Source: Bryoerythrophyllum caledonicum (taxonomy: Eukaryota; Streptophyta; Bryopsida; Pottiales; Pottiaceae). Taken from it: a stretch of 64,000 nucleotides of DNA. Within the stretch, counting starts at the first letter, position 1, and each line of letters starts with the position of its first letter. Positions 21,690-34,039 of this stretch are shown piece by piece. The notes beneath the pieces were generated by a model. That model had not been told where the DNA came from, ran no database searches, and saw nothing but the letters and a program-made list of their open reading frames with translations. The DNA is taken from contig OZ020521.1 of assembly GCA_963971425.1 (NCBI GenBank), forward strand, positions 9,627,519 to 9,691,518, given 5' to 3'. The translations under genes and the position numbers were made by a program.

Positions 21690-23290
21690 ACTGCTGCAAG
21701 TGACCAAGATTGTCACATCTGACTTGGTGTCTTACTGTCATCACTCAATTCTGAGTAAATTCACTACCTAAGTTTGTAAAACTGCCAAGATTTGATATAA
21801 AACATCACTTATATGGTAGTGTGTAAATAATCATGACTTTGAGATAGTATCTATGTGGTTGGATTTACGATTGCTATCATATCTTAATAGAATTTGAAAA
21901 CAAATGTTTTGATTATTAAACAAAAAAATTTGATAACCAAATAGATATAGATAACCTTCGTTGCAGATTTGGAAATTGGTGCAGATTGACACTTAGGTGC
22001 AAGATTCTTAGTTTTACAGAATGACTCAAATTTGCATGAAATCAAGTTTAACCCGTTAGCGCCCAGGAAGCCCAAACTAGGACTCTGGAGGTGCTAAAAC
22101 TCAATTTGCATGAAATCCATGAGGAATTAGGCTTTGAGATGCGAGGTTCAGATTTGTGCACACATTACACGAACACTCTCCAACAATCAAATCATGATTT
22201 GGATTTATAGAACTCTTGGAAAAGCTAGGAATACAACACTACATACACTAAAATACAACAAATATCATACCACATACTACTGTAGGTGAACCTCTGGTTT
22301 GGGATCTTGATGCCAAATAATTAATTAAAGTGAAAAAATGACATTCGGCATTCAAAATAATAATAATGTTACAATCGGCAAGAAATCAAAGACTACTATA
22401 TTTGGCCTGCTTTGGCACCCATGGGGATTGAACTCAAGACCTTGGGATTCCAAACCTTAGTGTTTATGCATGAATTGCCATGGATGAAGACTCTTCCAAG
22501 CCTTAATCTCCTTTGATGTCTCTCCATGTGCCAAAACCTACAAATATACATTTTTTACAATTTCGGCATTTTCAAAAAGTTATTTTCCACTTAATTCAGC
22601 ATAGGCTTTTCTAATTAATTTATGCTGGGCTAGAGGTTCACCTACAGTATGTTGTATTTCACACACATACACATTGAAATTGGTCTTAAATTTTGGTTGA
22701 ACTTTGACTTTAAGACATTCTTCATTGCTTTGTGATTGTTTATCTCTCTCCTCACATACGAAACTTCTGTTTTGATTGATATAAGGTTGGAACATTTTTG
22801 TATACAATCAAGTAGAAAAAAGCAAAAAAATCACCATCCAAAATCCACAGCTTTCACTACCAGTATGCGGTAGCTTTAAATATTATAATCTATTCCATCA
22901 ACCATTGAATGTTGTGCAAATTTTCCCCAAAGTTCATGTCATGGGTTAAGTTCAATTTTGTAAGGTTAGATAGTAATATTAGGCATTGTATTTCCATCAC
23001 ATCTGGTTCAAAGAAAAAAATCAACAAAATTCTTGGTTTTTCCATAAACATCCATGCACAGTGAATTCTATTCTAAAATGAATTCATAGAAACTTCACAA
23101 ATCATAGTATTTTTATAAAAATTGGTTACTAACAAATTTGATCGTACTTTTTAAGAAAATCAATGAGTTTTATCGATAAGGATTGGAGTTTTATAATACC
23201 AAGTATTAACATTCTTGGCAATGGCTATGTCTTGGTGATTAAACAAGTATTTTAATAGAAAGTATTTCCGTTAGAATCTCCACAGCGAGC
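21690..23290. other. Intergenic with one MITE-like foldback
   Basis: No gene is supported. A foldback repeat lies at 22245-22670 and is listed separately. Confidence 0.5.
22245..22670. repeat. Foldback MITE-like repeat
   Basis: The left arm (AATACAACA and later CTGTAGGTGAACCTCT, 22252-22296) is inverted at 22626-22662. Weaker pairing continues inward, with ATTAATTA and ATTCGGCATT matched by their complements near 22565-22615. It has no coding capacity. The target duplication was not resolved. Confidence 0.5.
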
Positions 23291-23363
23291 GGTTCCTTAG
23301 TGTAGTGGTCATCACGTTCGCTTTACACGCGAAAGGTCGCGGGTTCGAAACCCGCAGGGACTA
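23291..23363 (+). tRNA. tRNA-Val (anticodon TAC)
   Basis: A complete cloverleaf is present. The 7-bp acceptor stem is GGTTCCT with AGGGACT (two G-U pairs). The anticodon stem is TTCGC with GCGAA around loop TTTACAC, so the anticodon is TAC. The T arm is GCGGG, TTCGAAA, CCCGC. The gene has no intron and no encoded CCA, as in nuclear tRNA genes. The internal B box (GGTTCGAAA) fits RNA polymerase III, and a TTTT run near 23371 can end transcription. Confidence 0.95.
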
Positions 23364-23463
23364 CAATCCTTTTGTTTCCAAGTAAAACTGAGACTCTGAC
23401 ATCACACATTTACATACCTGTTATGGATCTACTTTGAATGGGTTCACTAATATTCCAATGCAA

Positions 23464-24678
23464 TTAACTAAATCTAATTTCCAGTTCGGGTTCCCCTGGT
23501 TCTTCTTCATCATCAGCCTGCACACATATTCCATCTCAAAAATCAGTGTCATGTTTCCCAACCCAATGTGGTTTCCACATGTACATATTGACAATATTGC
23601 TATTGAAAGCAGACAGACTTTTCTACTGCTTCCAAGGTTGTTCACAGAAGATAGATGTTTTTGACTGCTTCAAAGTTGCTACAAGTAGAAACTAGGGCAT
23701 GCATTTTAATAAGAGGCTTAAAGGAGCTACTTGTACCTCCAGCAGCTCTGCTCCAGGTTGTCTGAGAAGCCAGCCTGAGTCTTCAAGGAGACACCAGAGG
23801 GTGTCGAAAGCCTTCTTGTAAGGTTCTTCTAGCTCTTCATATTCAGGATAAACCTGCAGATTCACCACAAGAGTACTTAGGGTTTGGGATTTATCAACAT
23901 GACAGAAAAATATGAATGTCATAACCCTTTGGAGGAAATAATTACCTCATGATCAAGCATGCCTCTGAGAATCAACATGAAGCGCGCTGCCTCCATCTGA
24001 CTATCTTGTACCAAAAACTCTCCCAAGAAATCCACCTTGTCCTTGAAAGTTTCCAACATTTTGTCATCCTCCGCCAACATCACCTTCAGAGCCTCTGTCA
24101 CTGTCTACAGAAACGTCAGAGCACCGTCAGCCATCTTATCTAATCAAACAAAAAACAACAAACACCTCAATCAGGCTTCTAACTAAAGTGCTTCTCTACT
24201 TGCTCAAGTAATCAATCTTACAAACCAGAACCAAAAGGCAATCACTTGGACAAATTGGTAGACCTCGAGCCGAGAAAAAAATTCCTCAACATCACCAAAC
24301 ACCATCTCCCTCCCAACCACGAAAACCCTAACAAACAGGACATCTAAAACTTCCCGAACTAAATCCACTTGCGAAATTCAGTGGACACTGAAACCCTAGA
24401 AAACTACTTCAAGAAATGCAGCGCACCTCGTTGAGGCCTGCGCGAAGGTCTTCGTCGTCGATCACTTTCTCCTGCGTCTTGGTGGCGCCGCTCTCCTTCC
24501 GCCGCGCTCCACACGAGAGCACACTGCGAGACAACAGGGGTTGTTGCCTAGTGGACTGCTGCCTAGAGGTGGGCAACCTGAGAACAACGCTTTTCGCTCG
24601 GGAATTCCTGATGGGAGACGTGAAAGGAGGCGGGTGCGAGAGTGCGCTGGAGAGCCTGGAGGTGCACAAGACCGCCAT
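23464..24678 (-). CDS. Small unidentified protein with a possible plastid transit peptide, four exons
   Basis: Exons on the minus strand are 24678-24427, 24104-23946, 23853-23737 and 23517-23464. All join with GT-AG introns in phase 0, giving 193 residues. The first ~65 residues (MAVLCTSRLSSALSHPPP onwards) are Ser/Arg-rich with almost no acidic residues, like a plastid transit peptide. The mature part is helical and acidic: LKVMLAEDDKMLETFKDKVD, FLVQDSQMEAARFMLILRGM, then FDTLWCLLEDSGWLLRQPG and a Glu-rich tail. I do not recognise the family. An upstream in-frame ATG at 24792 is possible, but the ATG at 24678 gives a cleaner targeting sequence. The tRNA-Val gene lies on the other strand about 100 bp beyond the stop. 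Confidence 0.82.
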
Positions 24679-24699
24679 CTCTCCGTCCTCCCCGATGGT

Positions 24700-25310
24700 G
24701 CAGCAGCTCTCTACCAGCAGGCTATCCTTATCCACATAAGTTATGGCTGCAGTCTGTCCGTGTGCTAGTCGCTGTAGCAGCCACTGCAACACTTGAAGAT
24801 GGTGCCTCTCTCAACATGGACGAGACGACGACAGATTGTGAATGGCCGGATGCACGCTGCAGCTTGCCAATCTCGCGTGGTTGCCGCGGCGAGGTCTGGC
24901 ATGCTCTCTTCATTCTCCTTTTCAGGAAGAAATATCCATAATCTCAATGCAGCCAAGATCCGCTATAATAGCATGTTCTCATTAGCGGTCCCATGACCGA
25001 TAGATTAATATAGAGAGATCTCAAATAATAATACATTTATTTTTCAGTGATAGCCAATCGAATTACAATCTCGACCAAAGCGATTTCATATTTTTTTGAT
25101 GAGATGTGAATTAGTTATGAATTTTCAAAGTGTGCTGCCATGTTTGGCCTATTTCCCTCACTAGCACCAACCTAAAGTTAGGGGTCTTGACTAACAGTAA
25201 GCCTTAGTTTGGAGCGAACAAAGAGTGAATGAGTGGAAATGGGGCGGATATGGGGTGGAATTGTGACCAAATATAGAGTGGGAGTGATAGGAAGGTGGAA
25301 GTGGGGGATA
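24700..25310. other. Upstream region of the 23464-24678 gene, then intergenic
   Basis: Open frames on both strands near 24730-24996 have no family signal and probably reflect promoter GC content. AT-rich DNA follows. Confidence 0.5.
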
Positions 25311-25315
25311 CCTTA

Positions 25316-26281
25316 ACTCCGAAGGGACCAAGTGTCAAAGATGGGCTTTTTGAAAGTTCGGTCAGGTTCCTTGGTGTCAATTTCCAACATTATTCTTTGA
25401 AAATTTTAGTATAGAAAGTCATTACCAAGACCTTAGTGGGAAAACAATTTTTTTCTTAAATTGGACATTTGATGAAAAAGTTATAGGGTTTTGAGTTTTA
25501 AATGGGGAGGGTGGGCACCTCGGGCACCTCCAAAAACTTTTGATAGGACACTCTATTGAATGTGAGATTTTCAGTACTTGCAAGTAATATTATTTCCCTT
25601 CATATTGTCAAAAAAAAATTCTTGTCTTTAGTGGAAAATAGCATACCAACCCAAGTCAAACATTTTCACACATTGTCACTCATTGTCGGGCAAGGTACTA
25701 AAAAAACTTCTTCTTTTCCACATAAAACCTAGGTATCTTTATATTTTATATTTTATATTTTTTCCACAACAATATGTAATGTAAACCTTATTATTAAACA
25801 TTCGGATTATCAATTAAAAACATATTAAGTTCAAAAAAAATTAAAGTGTGAATTAACAAATTTCGAGCCTCCACTCCTTGCACATTTGTTTTGAATATGC
25901 TACACCCCGTCTCTACGTCTAAAAATTGGTGTTTATGGAGCTAACATCATGCTTAACAAGATGGTAATGGATTTAGACCTTGTGTAGTGAAATTTTTTGA
26001 CACCAAGTGAAGTCAAAGTCTGTTGATCCACTAAGCGCAGGGAAGAAAATGAACCGTTTGCTTGACTTCAAACACTATAATCTTTCAATCCGTGCGGTCA
26101 AAGTTTATGAAATTTTGTACATGTATCACTTAATAAGCCTTTATTAAGATCCTACAGACTTTGACTTTTCATTAAATGTCAGAGTTAAAAATCAAAGTTT
26201 TTGTTTCCTTCTTTATTCATTGCACTAGATTCCACCAATTTTGAAGTGTTTTGGTGTAAAACTGTCACGGTACCTTAGGGG
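25316..26281 (+). mobile_element. TTAA-family non-autonomous element, copy 1
   Basis: The right end reads ACCTTAGGGG followed by TTAA (26282-26285), which is shared with the next copy. A TTAA at 25312-25315 marks a likely but degraded left end. The body shares family landmarks: a GGACACTCTATTGAATGTG block, TTGTCGGGCAAGGTACYAAA, CCTCCACTCCTTGCACA and CTTTCAATCCGTGCGGTCAA. No coding capacity is seen. Confidence 0.65.
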
Positions 26282-26285
26282 TTAA

Positions 26286-27147
26286 CCCGTAAATTTCCAA
26301 GAATCTCCTCGGGGGGCTCTAGAAGGTTCGGGCAGGTTCCTATGGTGTAATTATGTAACAATTTTCTTTGATATTTTTAATGTAAATGGACATTACTAAA
26401 ATCTTTGTGTGAGTCAATTTTTTTTCTAAATCCGACATTTAATGAAAAGTTATAGGGTTTTGAAGTTCAAATGGGGAGAGCGGGCACGTCGTGCAACTTC
26501 AAAAACTTTTGCTAGGACACTCTATTGAATGTGAGATTTTCACTCCCAGCAAGTAATATTTTTTCTTTTCAAATTGTCAAAAAAATCTCTTGTCTTTAGT
26601 GAAAAAAAACATATAAATCCAAGTCAAACATTTTCACACATTATTGCATATTGTCGGGCAAGGTACCAAAAAAACTTCTTCTTTGCACATAAAACTTTGA
26701 GATCATCATATTTTTTAATTTTGATTTTTTCCGCAACATTAAGTGGTGTAAACCTTCTTATTGACCATTTGGATTCTCATTATGAAACATACTAAGTTCA
26801 CAAAAAAATATAATGCAAATTGACAATTTTTGAACCTCCACTCCTTGCACAATTTTTTTGAATATGCTAAGTTTGAGAAATTTAGTAAAATTCAAAAATT
26901 CAAAAAATTCAAACTTAGCAGATTCTTTTTTAATGAATTTTAGTAGAATTTTTTTGAATACGCTAAGTTTATGAATTCATAAGTTTGAGAAAATTCATAA
27001 TTTTTATATGTAAGCTAGTTAATAAATTTTAATTGAAATCCCACGGTTAAAACTAGAAGTAAAAGTTTTTGTTTTGTCCTTTCTCATTGCACTAAAACAA
27101 GCAATTTTGAAGTGTTTTGGTGTGAAATTGTCAAAGAAATTTAGGGG
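26286..27147 (+). mobile_element. TTAA-family non-autonomous element, copy 2 (best bounded)
   Basis: The 862-bp element lies between TTAA at 26282-26285 and TTAA at 27148-27151. The left end is CCCGTAAATTTC and the right end, inverted, is CCCCTAAATTTC, an 11/12 terminal inverted repeat. TTAA targets and a CCC start are typical of the piggyBac superfamily. With no transposase present, that assignment is an inference. Confidence 0.75.
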
Positions 27148-27209
27148 TTAATGAATTCGCCTCAAAATTGCCACAATCAAAATGAGGCATGAAAATCACA
27201 TTTTAATGT

Positions 27210-27921
27210 GTGTCAAATGTCAAAGATTGGCTTTTTGAAAGTTTGGTTAAGTTCATTTGGTGTCAATTTACAACATTCCTCTTTGAAGTTTTTACTGTAG
27301 ATGCGCATCACCAAAACATCAGTGGGAGAACAAGTCTTTCCTAAATCCAACATTTAATGAAAAAATTAGAGGGTTTTGAATTTCAAATGGGGAAAACGGG
27401 CTAGTCGGTTTTGAATTTCAAATGGGCAAAAACTTTTCCTAGAACACTTTATTGAATGTGAGATTTTCAATACTAGCAAGTGGTATTCTTTCCTATTACA
27501 TTGACAGAAAAATTTCTAGTCTTTAGTGAAAAATAGCACATTATTCCAAGCCACACATTTTCACGCATTGTCACACATTTTTGGGTAAGGTATCTAAAAA
27601 AAGTTCTTCTTTTCCACATAAAACTTTGAGACCTTCATTTTGGACCTTGTGTAGTGCAAAAATTTGACACCAAGTGAAATCAAAGTCTGCTCATCCACTC
27701 AATGCAGGGAAGAAAATGAACCATTTTCTTAACTTCAAACACTACAATCTTTTAATAAGTGAGGTAAAAGTTTATCAAATTTCGTGAGTATGTTATCTAT
27801 TAATTAAGATCCTAAGGTCAAAATTGAAAATGAATTTGTTTGTTTCCTTTCTTACTCATTGCACTAGAATATATAGATTTTGAAGTCTTTTTGGTGTGAA
27901 ATTGTCATGGTCGTTTTGGGG
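27210..27921 (+). mobile_element. TTAA-family element, copy 3 (degraded ends)
   Basis: It carries the same internal landmarks in the same order and orientation as copies 1 and 2. The right end (TTTTGGGGCTAA) has drifted and the left end is not clear. Together the three copies form a near-tandem cluster. Confidence 0.55.
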
Positions 27922-27929
27922 CTAAAGTA

Positions 27930-28960
27930 ATATTTTGGATTGTTAAACATAATATCTTAAAATAGACTTCTATATGAACATGCCATATTTTTTTGGTTGC
28001 AATTCATAACATGGAATTATAGATTATAGCGTTTGAATGCAAGAAAAAGTTTTGTTTTCCCCTTGCTTGTCTATGATTGAAAATGTTTAACTTGGGTTAA
28101 AATGACTTGTTACACTAATGACAAGATTTTCTTTTGACATCTTCAAAGAAAGTAATATGTATGAAAAATCTTAATGTCAATAGAAAGTACTAGCAATATT
28201 TTTGAGATGCCCAAAGTCTCCAATTTTGGACTCTGAATAGTATAACTTTCTTTTTAAAGGTCCGGTGTGAAAAGAAATTATATTCCCACAAAGCTACTAC
28301 TATGTCGCATCTTTATAAAAAAATCCAAAAATTCATGATCAAAATTGAGACCATATAAACCTGACCAAATTGGAAAATGTCTCTCCTAGAGGAAATGAAC
28401 CTTTAAAGGTTGACTCCTTTAAAAAGCAGGTTGTAGCATTTATGTTAATTTTGAGTAATCAATCGAAGCACATATAATGTAGAGATACCTAGGTCATGCC
28501 TTGAAATTTTTGTGATATATCAACATGATACCTTGTAATATTCATGTTATACCTATGTGATATCCATGGATATGATCTCAAAAGGTGGCTTAAAACTTAT
28601 GATGCTCGTTAGCATTGTGGCTAAATTTTATTATCTTTTTCATTTTTCCACAATGTATAATTAGCAGCCCAATTCTTTTTGTAGCTTCTCAACTAATTTC
28701 AGCCATTTTAGAAATCTTTGGGCGTGAATATAGTGTATGTTCATTCTTTTCATCAAGCCTATGGCCACTGGATATAAGTTAGTGTAATATGACTACTTCT
28801 CCTTTTCAGGGGTAAATACTTATCTACACCAAGAGTTTTCCTACATTTTTTCTAACAGCCTTAGAGATAACCGACATGTCATTTTGTGGGTACCTCTACA
28901 ACGACGTCTTGATACCCCCGACCATAAGGCCTCCGCACATGGTAGCAAACGAGCATATAT
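27930..28960. other. Intergenic
   Basis: AT-rich DNA without a supportable gene. Phrases such as TGATATCCATGG recall the minisatellite at 2934-3050. Confidence 0.5.
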
Positions 28961-28969
28961 CTATACACT

Positions 28970-29185
28970 AACGTTGGAAACTCATTGGGAACTTAGGATT
29001 CTCACGGAAAACTTATTGGAAACTGAAGGAACTCAGGGAACGCATTGGAGACTTAGGGGAACTTATAAAAAATGCGTAGGATTCATATAGAGAATTACAA
29101 GGAACTCACTGGGATCTTATTATGAACTCTTTGGAAACAAGGTGGGAACACATCGGAAGACTCATGGAACTCAATGTGAACGTAG
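28970..29185 (+). repeat. Degenerate minisatellite (GGAACTCATTGG core)
   Basis: Ten or more imperfect 17-20-bp units share GGAACTYAYTGGRAACT. The open frame 28884-29090 within it is a by-product. Confidence 0.6.
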
Positions 29186-29189
29186 TGGG

Positions 29190-31230
29190 AGTGTTGTAGA
29201 AAATTTCAAATAAATGGATAAATTAAAAAGATGATTAATAAGGTTAAATGGTAAAAGGGGTAAAGGGGGTAAACCAACGGACTCACTAGCAAAGAAATCA
29301 AGTGGTCGAACTAGTTTGTTTCCTAACCAACCAACCCACGCCCTTCGCACTTGGGTTTGCTACCAAACGCAGATGGTTCGCCTCCATGTGTGTAGGCCTA
29401 TAGTTGGGTGGACTATGGTGGTAGGCACCTCGCCGACAATGGCACTTGAACTCACAACCACTTCACCAAGAGGCACATTAGAACTCATAGTGCTCATAAA
29501 TCAATCCACTTCGTTTTGAACATTGTCGCCGGTCGGGTCAAATGGCACTAAGAAGGTATTATATTGGTCTTAAAAGTTAAATAGTTATGATGTTCTTAAT
29601 CATTTAAGGACGACATGCCCATAGGTGGTCACTTTTGCTATTAGCTTCATCAATAGTTCATTGCTCTTCAATTTGCAAACTATGATAACTTGTGTGGATT
29701 TGTGCGCTTTCGACAAATGGAGTGATACATTGAGCCACAATCTAACAAATTTGCACGAGTGGGCCGAGCGATATTTCCATCGTATTTCCATGAAGAAACG
29801 TTCTTCCAATTTGTGGTTGTTGAATTTTGCAGGTGGGCCATCCGCATGCAGTATGTGTGGACGATTTTTCACAACCCACTACAAGGATCTCACATCGGAC
29901 CGACAATGATAGGTGTATACGCCACACAAATCGTAGACCAATACGATGTTGTCATTAATGAACTAATCCACTTCAATAAAATAGGCCAAAAACATGCTAC
30001 TAAGTGTGTTAGCAGCTAGAGAAGCACTTTTCCAATATACACACTTCTTATTTTATTGGTGATAGGACAACTTTTCTTATTGGTGATACGGCAACCACTT
30101 TAACTTTTTTTTGAAAAATCTACATTCAACATGTCCATTGAAGAGATTCAAGAAAATTACACTTCTCCTTAGTTCAATATATTAAAGTTGTTTCACGTGT
30201 AATTCATCTCAATTGTTCTATTATGGATCGCTGTAATTTGTTTCTATGAGCATTTTTGGTAGCTTTTGAAAACACCGTTGTTAGTTACCCAATAGCCCTT
30301 TCAAAGAAGTCTTTGTCGGCCTCGAAGACTTCCAAGTCATGCAATAAAGAGAGTTGTAAATGAGCCGTGTGGCCTCCTTCTGTGACTTCCACCTATGGGA
30401 ATAACTGAACAAACACTTCACAAAAGGAATTTCTTCATATGAGTTATAAAATGCCGCGTTTGTAGAAGAATTGTTGGTCCTAAGCTGGAGGAGCTAAAAA
30501 GGTGAAAAATGAAGATATAGAAGGGCATAGTGAAGCAACAATTACATGGTAAATTGATACATCTTTTTGCTTCAACTAATGATGAATCGGAATTTTCTTG
30601 CCACAAAGATAAGGATTCTAGACTCATCAAAATGCATCATAATTATAGATGAATCACAAAGTTCCCATAATAGACACCCATATTTTTCATCAATGTCTAC
30701 ACAAAATAATATAAATTTTGATACCAGTTCAATATGAATAATAACCATATTACCATGAAGCTATTACTATACCACATTTAAAAAATACAAAATTTGCAAC
30801 AAAATTTAAAATACATTATAAGAACATATGCAAAAGTCAAAAGTTCTCCACCAAAAAAATGTCTTCTAGGAATTAGTCTGTTTCAATATAGAATTTGACT
30901 TTTTACCTCTCCATGGGTAGAGTGTCTGCATAGACAACATGACATTGACCCTCCGTGACTAGGCATCTACTATGCTCTTGTTCCATTTTGCCCACAAGAA
31001 CCCGTCGTTGACGCTCCGCAATTAGGTGCTTGTTGTATTCATGCTCCATTGTATGCACGACAACATGGCATCAATGCTTCGCCACATGACGGTCAACTTT
31101 CCATCGTGCCATCGTTTAGGCTCTCAATATGCAAGCACTATTGAGATGCACTAGTGCACATTGGAAGCTAGGAGTTAGTGTTGGAGTGCAAATACGACAA
31201 CATATGATGTGGAGAGTGCTAGTCTACTAG
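29190..31230. other. Intergenic
   Basis: Overlapping open frames near 29600-30019 on both strands lack any recognisable motif. I call no gene in this interval. Confidence 0.5.
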
Positions 31231-31234
31231 AGTC

Positions 31235-32250
31235 ATTGATAAGTTCAAAGGTGAGAACTTCAATCTTTGGAAGTTCAAGATGGAGATGGTGTTGGCATCC
31301 ATGGACCTTTCAGAGATTGTAGATGATTTCAAACAGCCTCCATCCAAAGATGATGATCCAAAAGTGAAGAAGGACTATGATCGGCTTGTGAAGAAGGCCA
31401 TGTCCGTCATTGGCCTCAACTTGGTGGACAACCAACTTGCCTACATCAAGAGTTCCAAGGGACCCACGGAAGCATGAAAGACTTTGTGCAACATCCACAA
31501 AATAAGGAGCTTGTCCAAAATCCTCTTCATCCGTGGCAAGTTCTTCACAATCAAGATGCAAGAAGGAGATGATTTATTAAATCATGTCAACAAAGTGAAG
31601 GCACTTGCGGATCAACTTACTTCCTTAAATGTCCCGGTGAGGGATGAAGATGTGGTCATGACGTTGCTTGAGAATTTGCCGCCTTCATGTGAATAGTTGA
31701 TCGATGCCATGGAGACCTTAGCAATGAAAGAACTCACTATGGAGTTGGTGACAGCCTACTTGATACACGAAGTGCCCAAACGCAAGGAGAAAGAGCCCAA
31801 TGGCAATAACGTGGCCTCGGTGTCAAAACAAAACAAGTGGGGAGGGGTTTCTTCTTCACGTAGCGAGGCCAAGGTATGTTACAAATGTAGCAAACCGGGC
31901 CACATTGCACAAAATTGCTTTAAGCCAAAGAAGTGGGAGCGCGACAAAGCGAACCAAGCAAAGGAAAAGATGAACGACAATCATGCAAAGGAGGATGATG
32001 ACTAAGTATTTGCACTCAAAGTGGACCACATTCCAAGTCCATGTCTAAGTGGATCATGAATTCAGGCGCCACAAAATACATGACACCTCATAAGGTGGCA
32101 TTTCACATGAATGAGGTAATTACTCAATGAAACGTGCACTTGGATGATGATAGTGTTGTGGAGGCCGTTGGCGTTGAATCTATTGTTGTCGAAGTGCTTG
32201 TAAAAGGTTGCTCTAACAGGTTTAGAACCATCAAGGTTGTGGGTTGAAAA
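31235..32250 (+). mobile_element. Fossil Ty1/Copia fragment: gag and start of protease
   Basis: Remnant of a Ty1/Copia LTR retrotransposon. It shows a UBN2-type gag region, a CCHC zinc knuckle of nucleocapsid type (CYKCSKPGHIAQNC) and the beginning of an aspartic protease segment. The element is broken, with a few disruptions, and lacks integrase, reverse transcriptase and RNase H in this window. Its homology ends near a ~200-bp direct repeat that starts at 32254. It looks moderately old. Confidence 0.85.
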
Positions 32251-32253
32251 GAA

Positions 32254-32449
32254 AACTAAGGTGAAAGGACAAAGTTTGATTGTACCTATATAAACCAATA
32301 CTAAGATATATAAAGATGTCACATAAAGTACCTCTTGGACCAATCAATATTGTACTGGCACATAGTCTTGGTGACATTTGTACATCAAACCTTTAATATC
32401 TCATTCCATGAGTTTTTATGTTTAAATTTAGCTTGGAGATAGTTTATGC
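32254..32449 (+). repeat. Direct repeat, first copy
   Basis: About 195 bp here recurs at 33837-34032 in the same orientation with only a few differences. It is not part of the Copia coding fragment just upstream. Confidence 0.8.
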
Positions 32450-32469
32450 TAAATCCTCATGGTCTTCAT

Positions 32470-32590
32470 TCGCTCCTCGTTGAACGTGCCCCGGCTGGTG
32501 CCCCGGTTCCTAGCCGAAACCCGGGTTGGTACCCACCGGTATCCGGTTCCCGGTTGATACCTGGTACTGGCCAATTATCAACCAGTGTTT
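32470..32590 (+). repeat. GC-rich CCGGTT/CCCGG low-complexity repeat
   Basis: Imperfect units around CCCGGTTGATACCYGGTAC stand out as GC-rich in AT-rich surroundings. No coding potential is seen. Confidence 0.5.
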
Positions 32591-33088
32591 CATGTATATA
32601 TATATAAAATTTTATTTTATTTTATTTTCTTATTATTTTCTTTTCTCTTTCGTATAAAATAAAATTCATAATCTTTCGAAATAAGAATTTAAGTTTTCTA
32701 CAACGAATAAAGTAGAAAGAAAACCTCAACAACTAAACTAAAAAGAAACACTAATAAATAATCTATCTACTTGATGAAGACTTTGACTAGCTAAATTAGT
32801 TTTAAGTGGTGGTTTGGACTTTTGTCCCGGAGATCCTTCCCGGGCATCTTTTTTAGGTTTTATCGGCATAATCTTGGTCGTTTTAAGGCCCGGTTATATC
32901 ACCACTGTAACACTAATTAACTAGTTAAGCATTCATCTACTTTCACTAATTATTATACAACCTACTTCTACATATTACTAACTGCTTTGCCGGTTATCTA
33001 AGCTAAAAATCACAATTCGAGCTAACTATTTTGGTAGGGGCAACCAAATGGGAGTTTCAGACTCCCACAACTACTCGCAAAGTGGGAG

Positions 33089-33334
33089 TGTTAGAGATTA
33101 GAGTTGCTCGTAGTTATTATGATATCATAAATAGTTGAGGTAGATTTAGAAGGGAAAGTAAAGAAGAGAAGATGGAGAGAGGTGAAAGGAACTCAAAGTA
33201 GTCCTATGTATTGGCAAAGGTTGTTACCAATTGGTATTATAAGTGAAGGCCTTTGAAAGAAGGCTATATCTCACTTTAAGCATAGTTTGTAATACCGTGT
33301 GTGTTTTATTTGCTTGTGCAATCATTTCTCTACA
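33089..33334 (+). mobile_element. Probable solitary Copia-type LTR (fossil)
   Basis: A purine-rich AAAGTGGGAG precedes TGTTAGAGATTAGAG, the usual look of a Copia polypurine tract and LTR start. A CA end near 33334 gives a ~246-bp LTR. A second LTR was not found in this window, so the boundaries are provisional. Confidence 0.4.
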
Positions 33335-33836
33335 TCATTTGAACCTCAAGAACTTTGATTGCACGGATTGAAAGATATTAGCCTTTAAAATGAGACATTG
33401 ACCTTTTCTGAGGTCATACTAAACACCTTCAACAAACTTTGACCACCGTTTTTGGCAATTTTTTTGCACAAGAGGTCATGAATTTCTAATTTATTCTAAG
33501 ATAAGATCATGTTAGGCACATGTGCACCAAGTTTTAGAAGTAGAAGAGGGGTAGACAATGTCGTTAAAAATTGTGCAATGCCACTATGTGCTGGGAATTA
33601 TTAATACACTAACAAGTTTTGCATATAACATATCCTTTTCATATTTTTGAAACTCAAAGATCCTTACAACACATGCAAAGATTTCCATATCCTTTCTAGG
33701 AGGAATTTTTAATTTTGGAAATTAAACCAAAATTCTAATCTCTATTGAAATTACATAAGGCAAACGGTTGATAAAAGACGTTATTGGTTGAAAGGGTAGT
33801 TGATTGTGAATGGTTAATAAATGCTATTGAAAGGAC

Positions 33837-34032
33837 AACTAAGGTGAAAGGACAAAGTTTGATTGTACCTATATAAACCAATACTAAGATATATAAAGAT
33901 GTCACATAAAGTACCTCTTGGACCAATCAATACTGTACTGGCACATAGTCTTGGTGACATTTGTACATCAAACCTTTATTATCTCGTTTCATGAGTTTTA
34001 ATGTTAAAATTTAGCTTCTGGATAGTTTATGT
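33837..34032 (+). repeat. Direct repeat, second copy
   Basis: This is the partner of 32254-32449, displaced by about 1.58 kb. The high identity implies a recent duplication or two recent insertions of one short element. Confidence 0.8.
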
Positions 34033-34039
34033 TATTGTC

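Noticed and set aside
23291-23363. Possibility that the tRNA is part of a tRNA-derived SINE
   Set aside because: The cloverleaf is complete, the terminator follows closely, and no tail or target duplication is seen.
29600-30019. Overlapping open frames on both strands, one with CSMCGRFF
   Set aside because: There is no recognisable domain, no consistent exon structure, and both strands are open, as expected by chance.
33089-34032. The ~195-bp direct repeats as the two LTRs of one element
   Set aside because: They do not start with TG and end with CA, no coding region of a retroelement lies between them, and a separate LTR-like sequence does.
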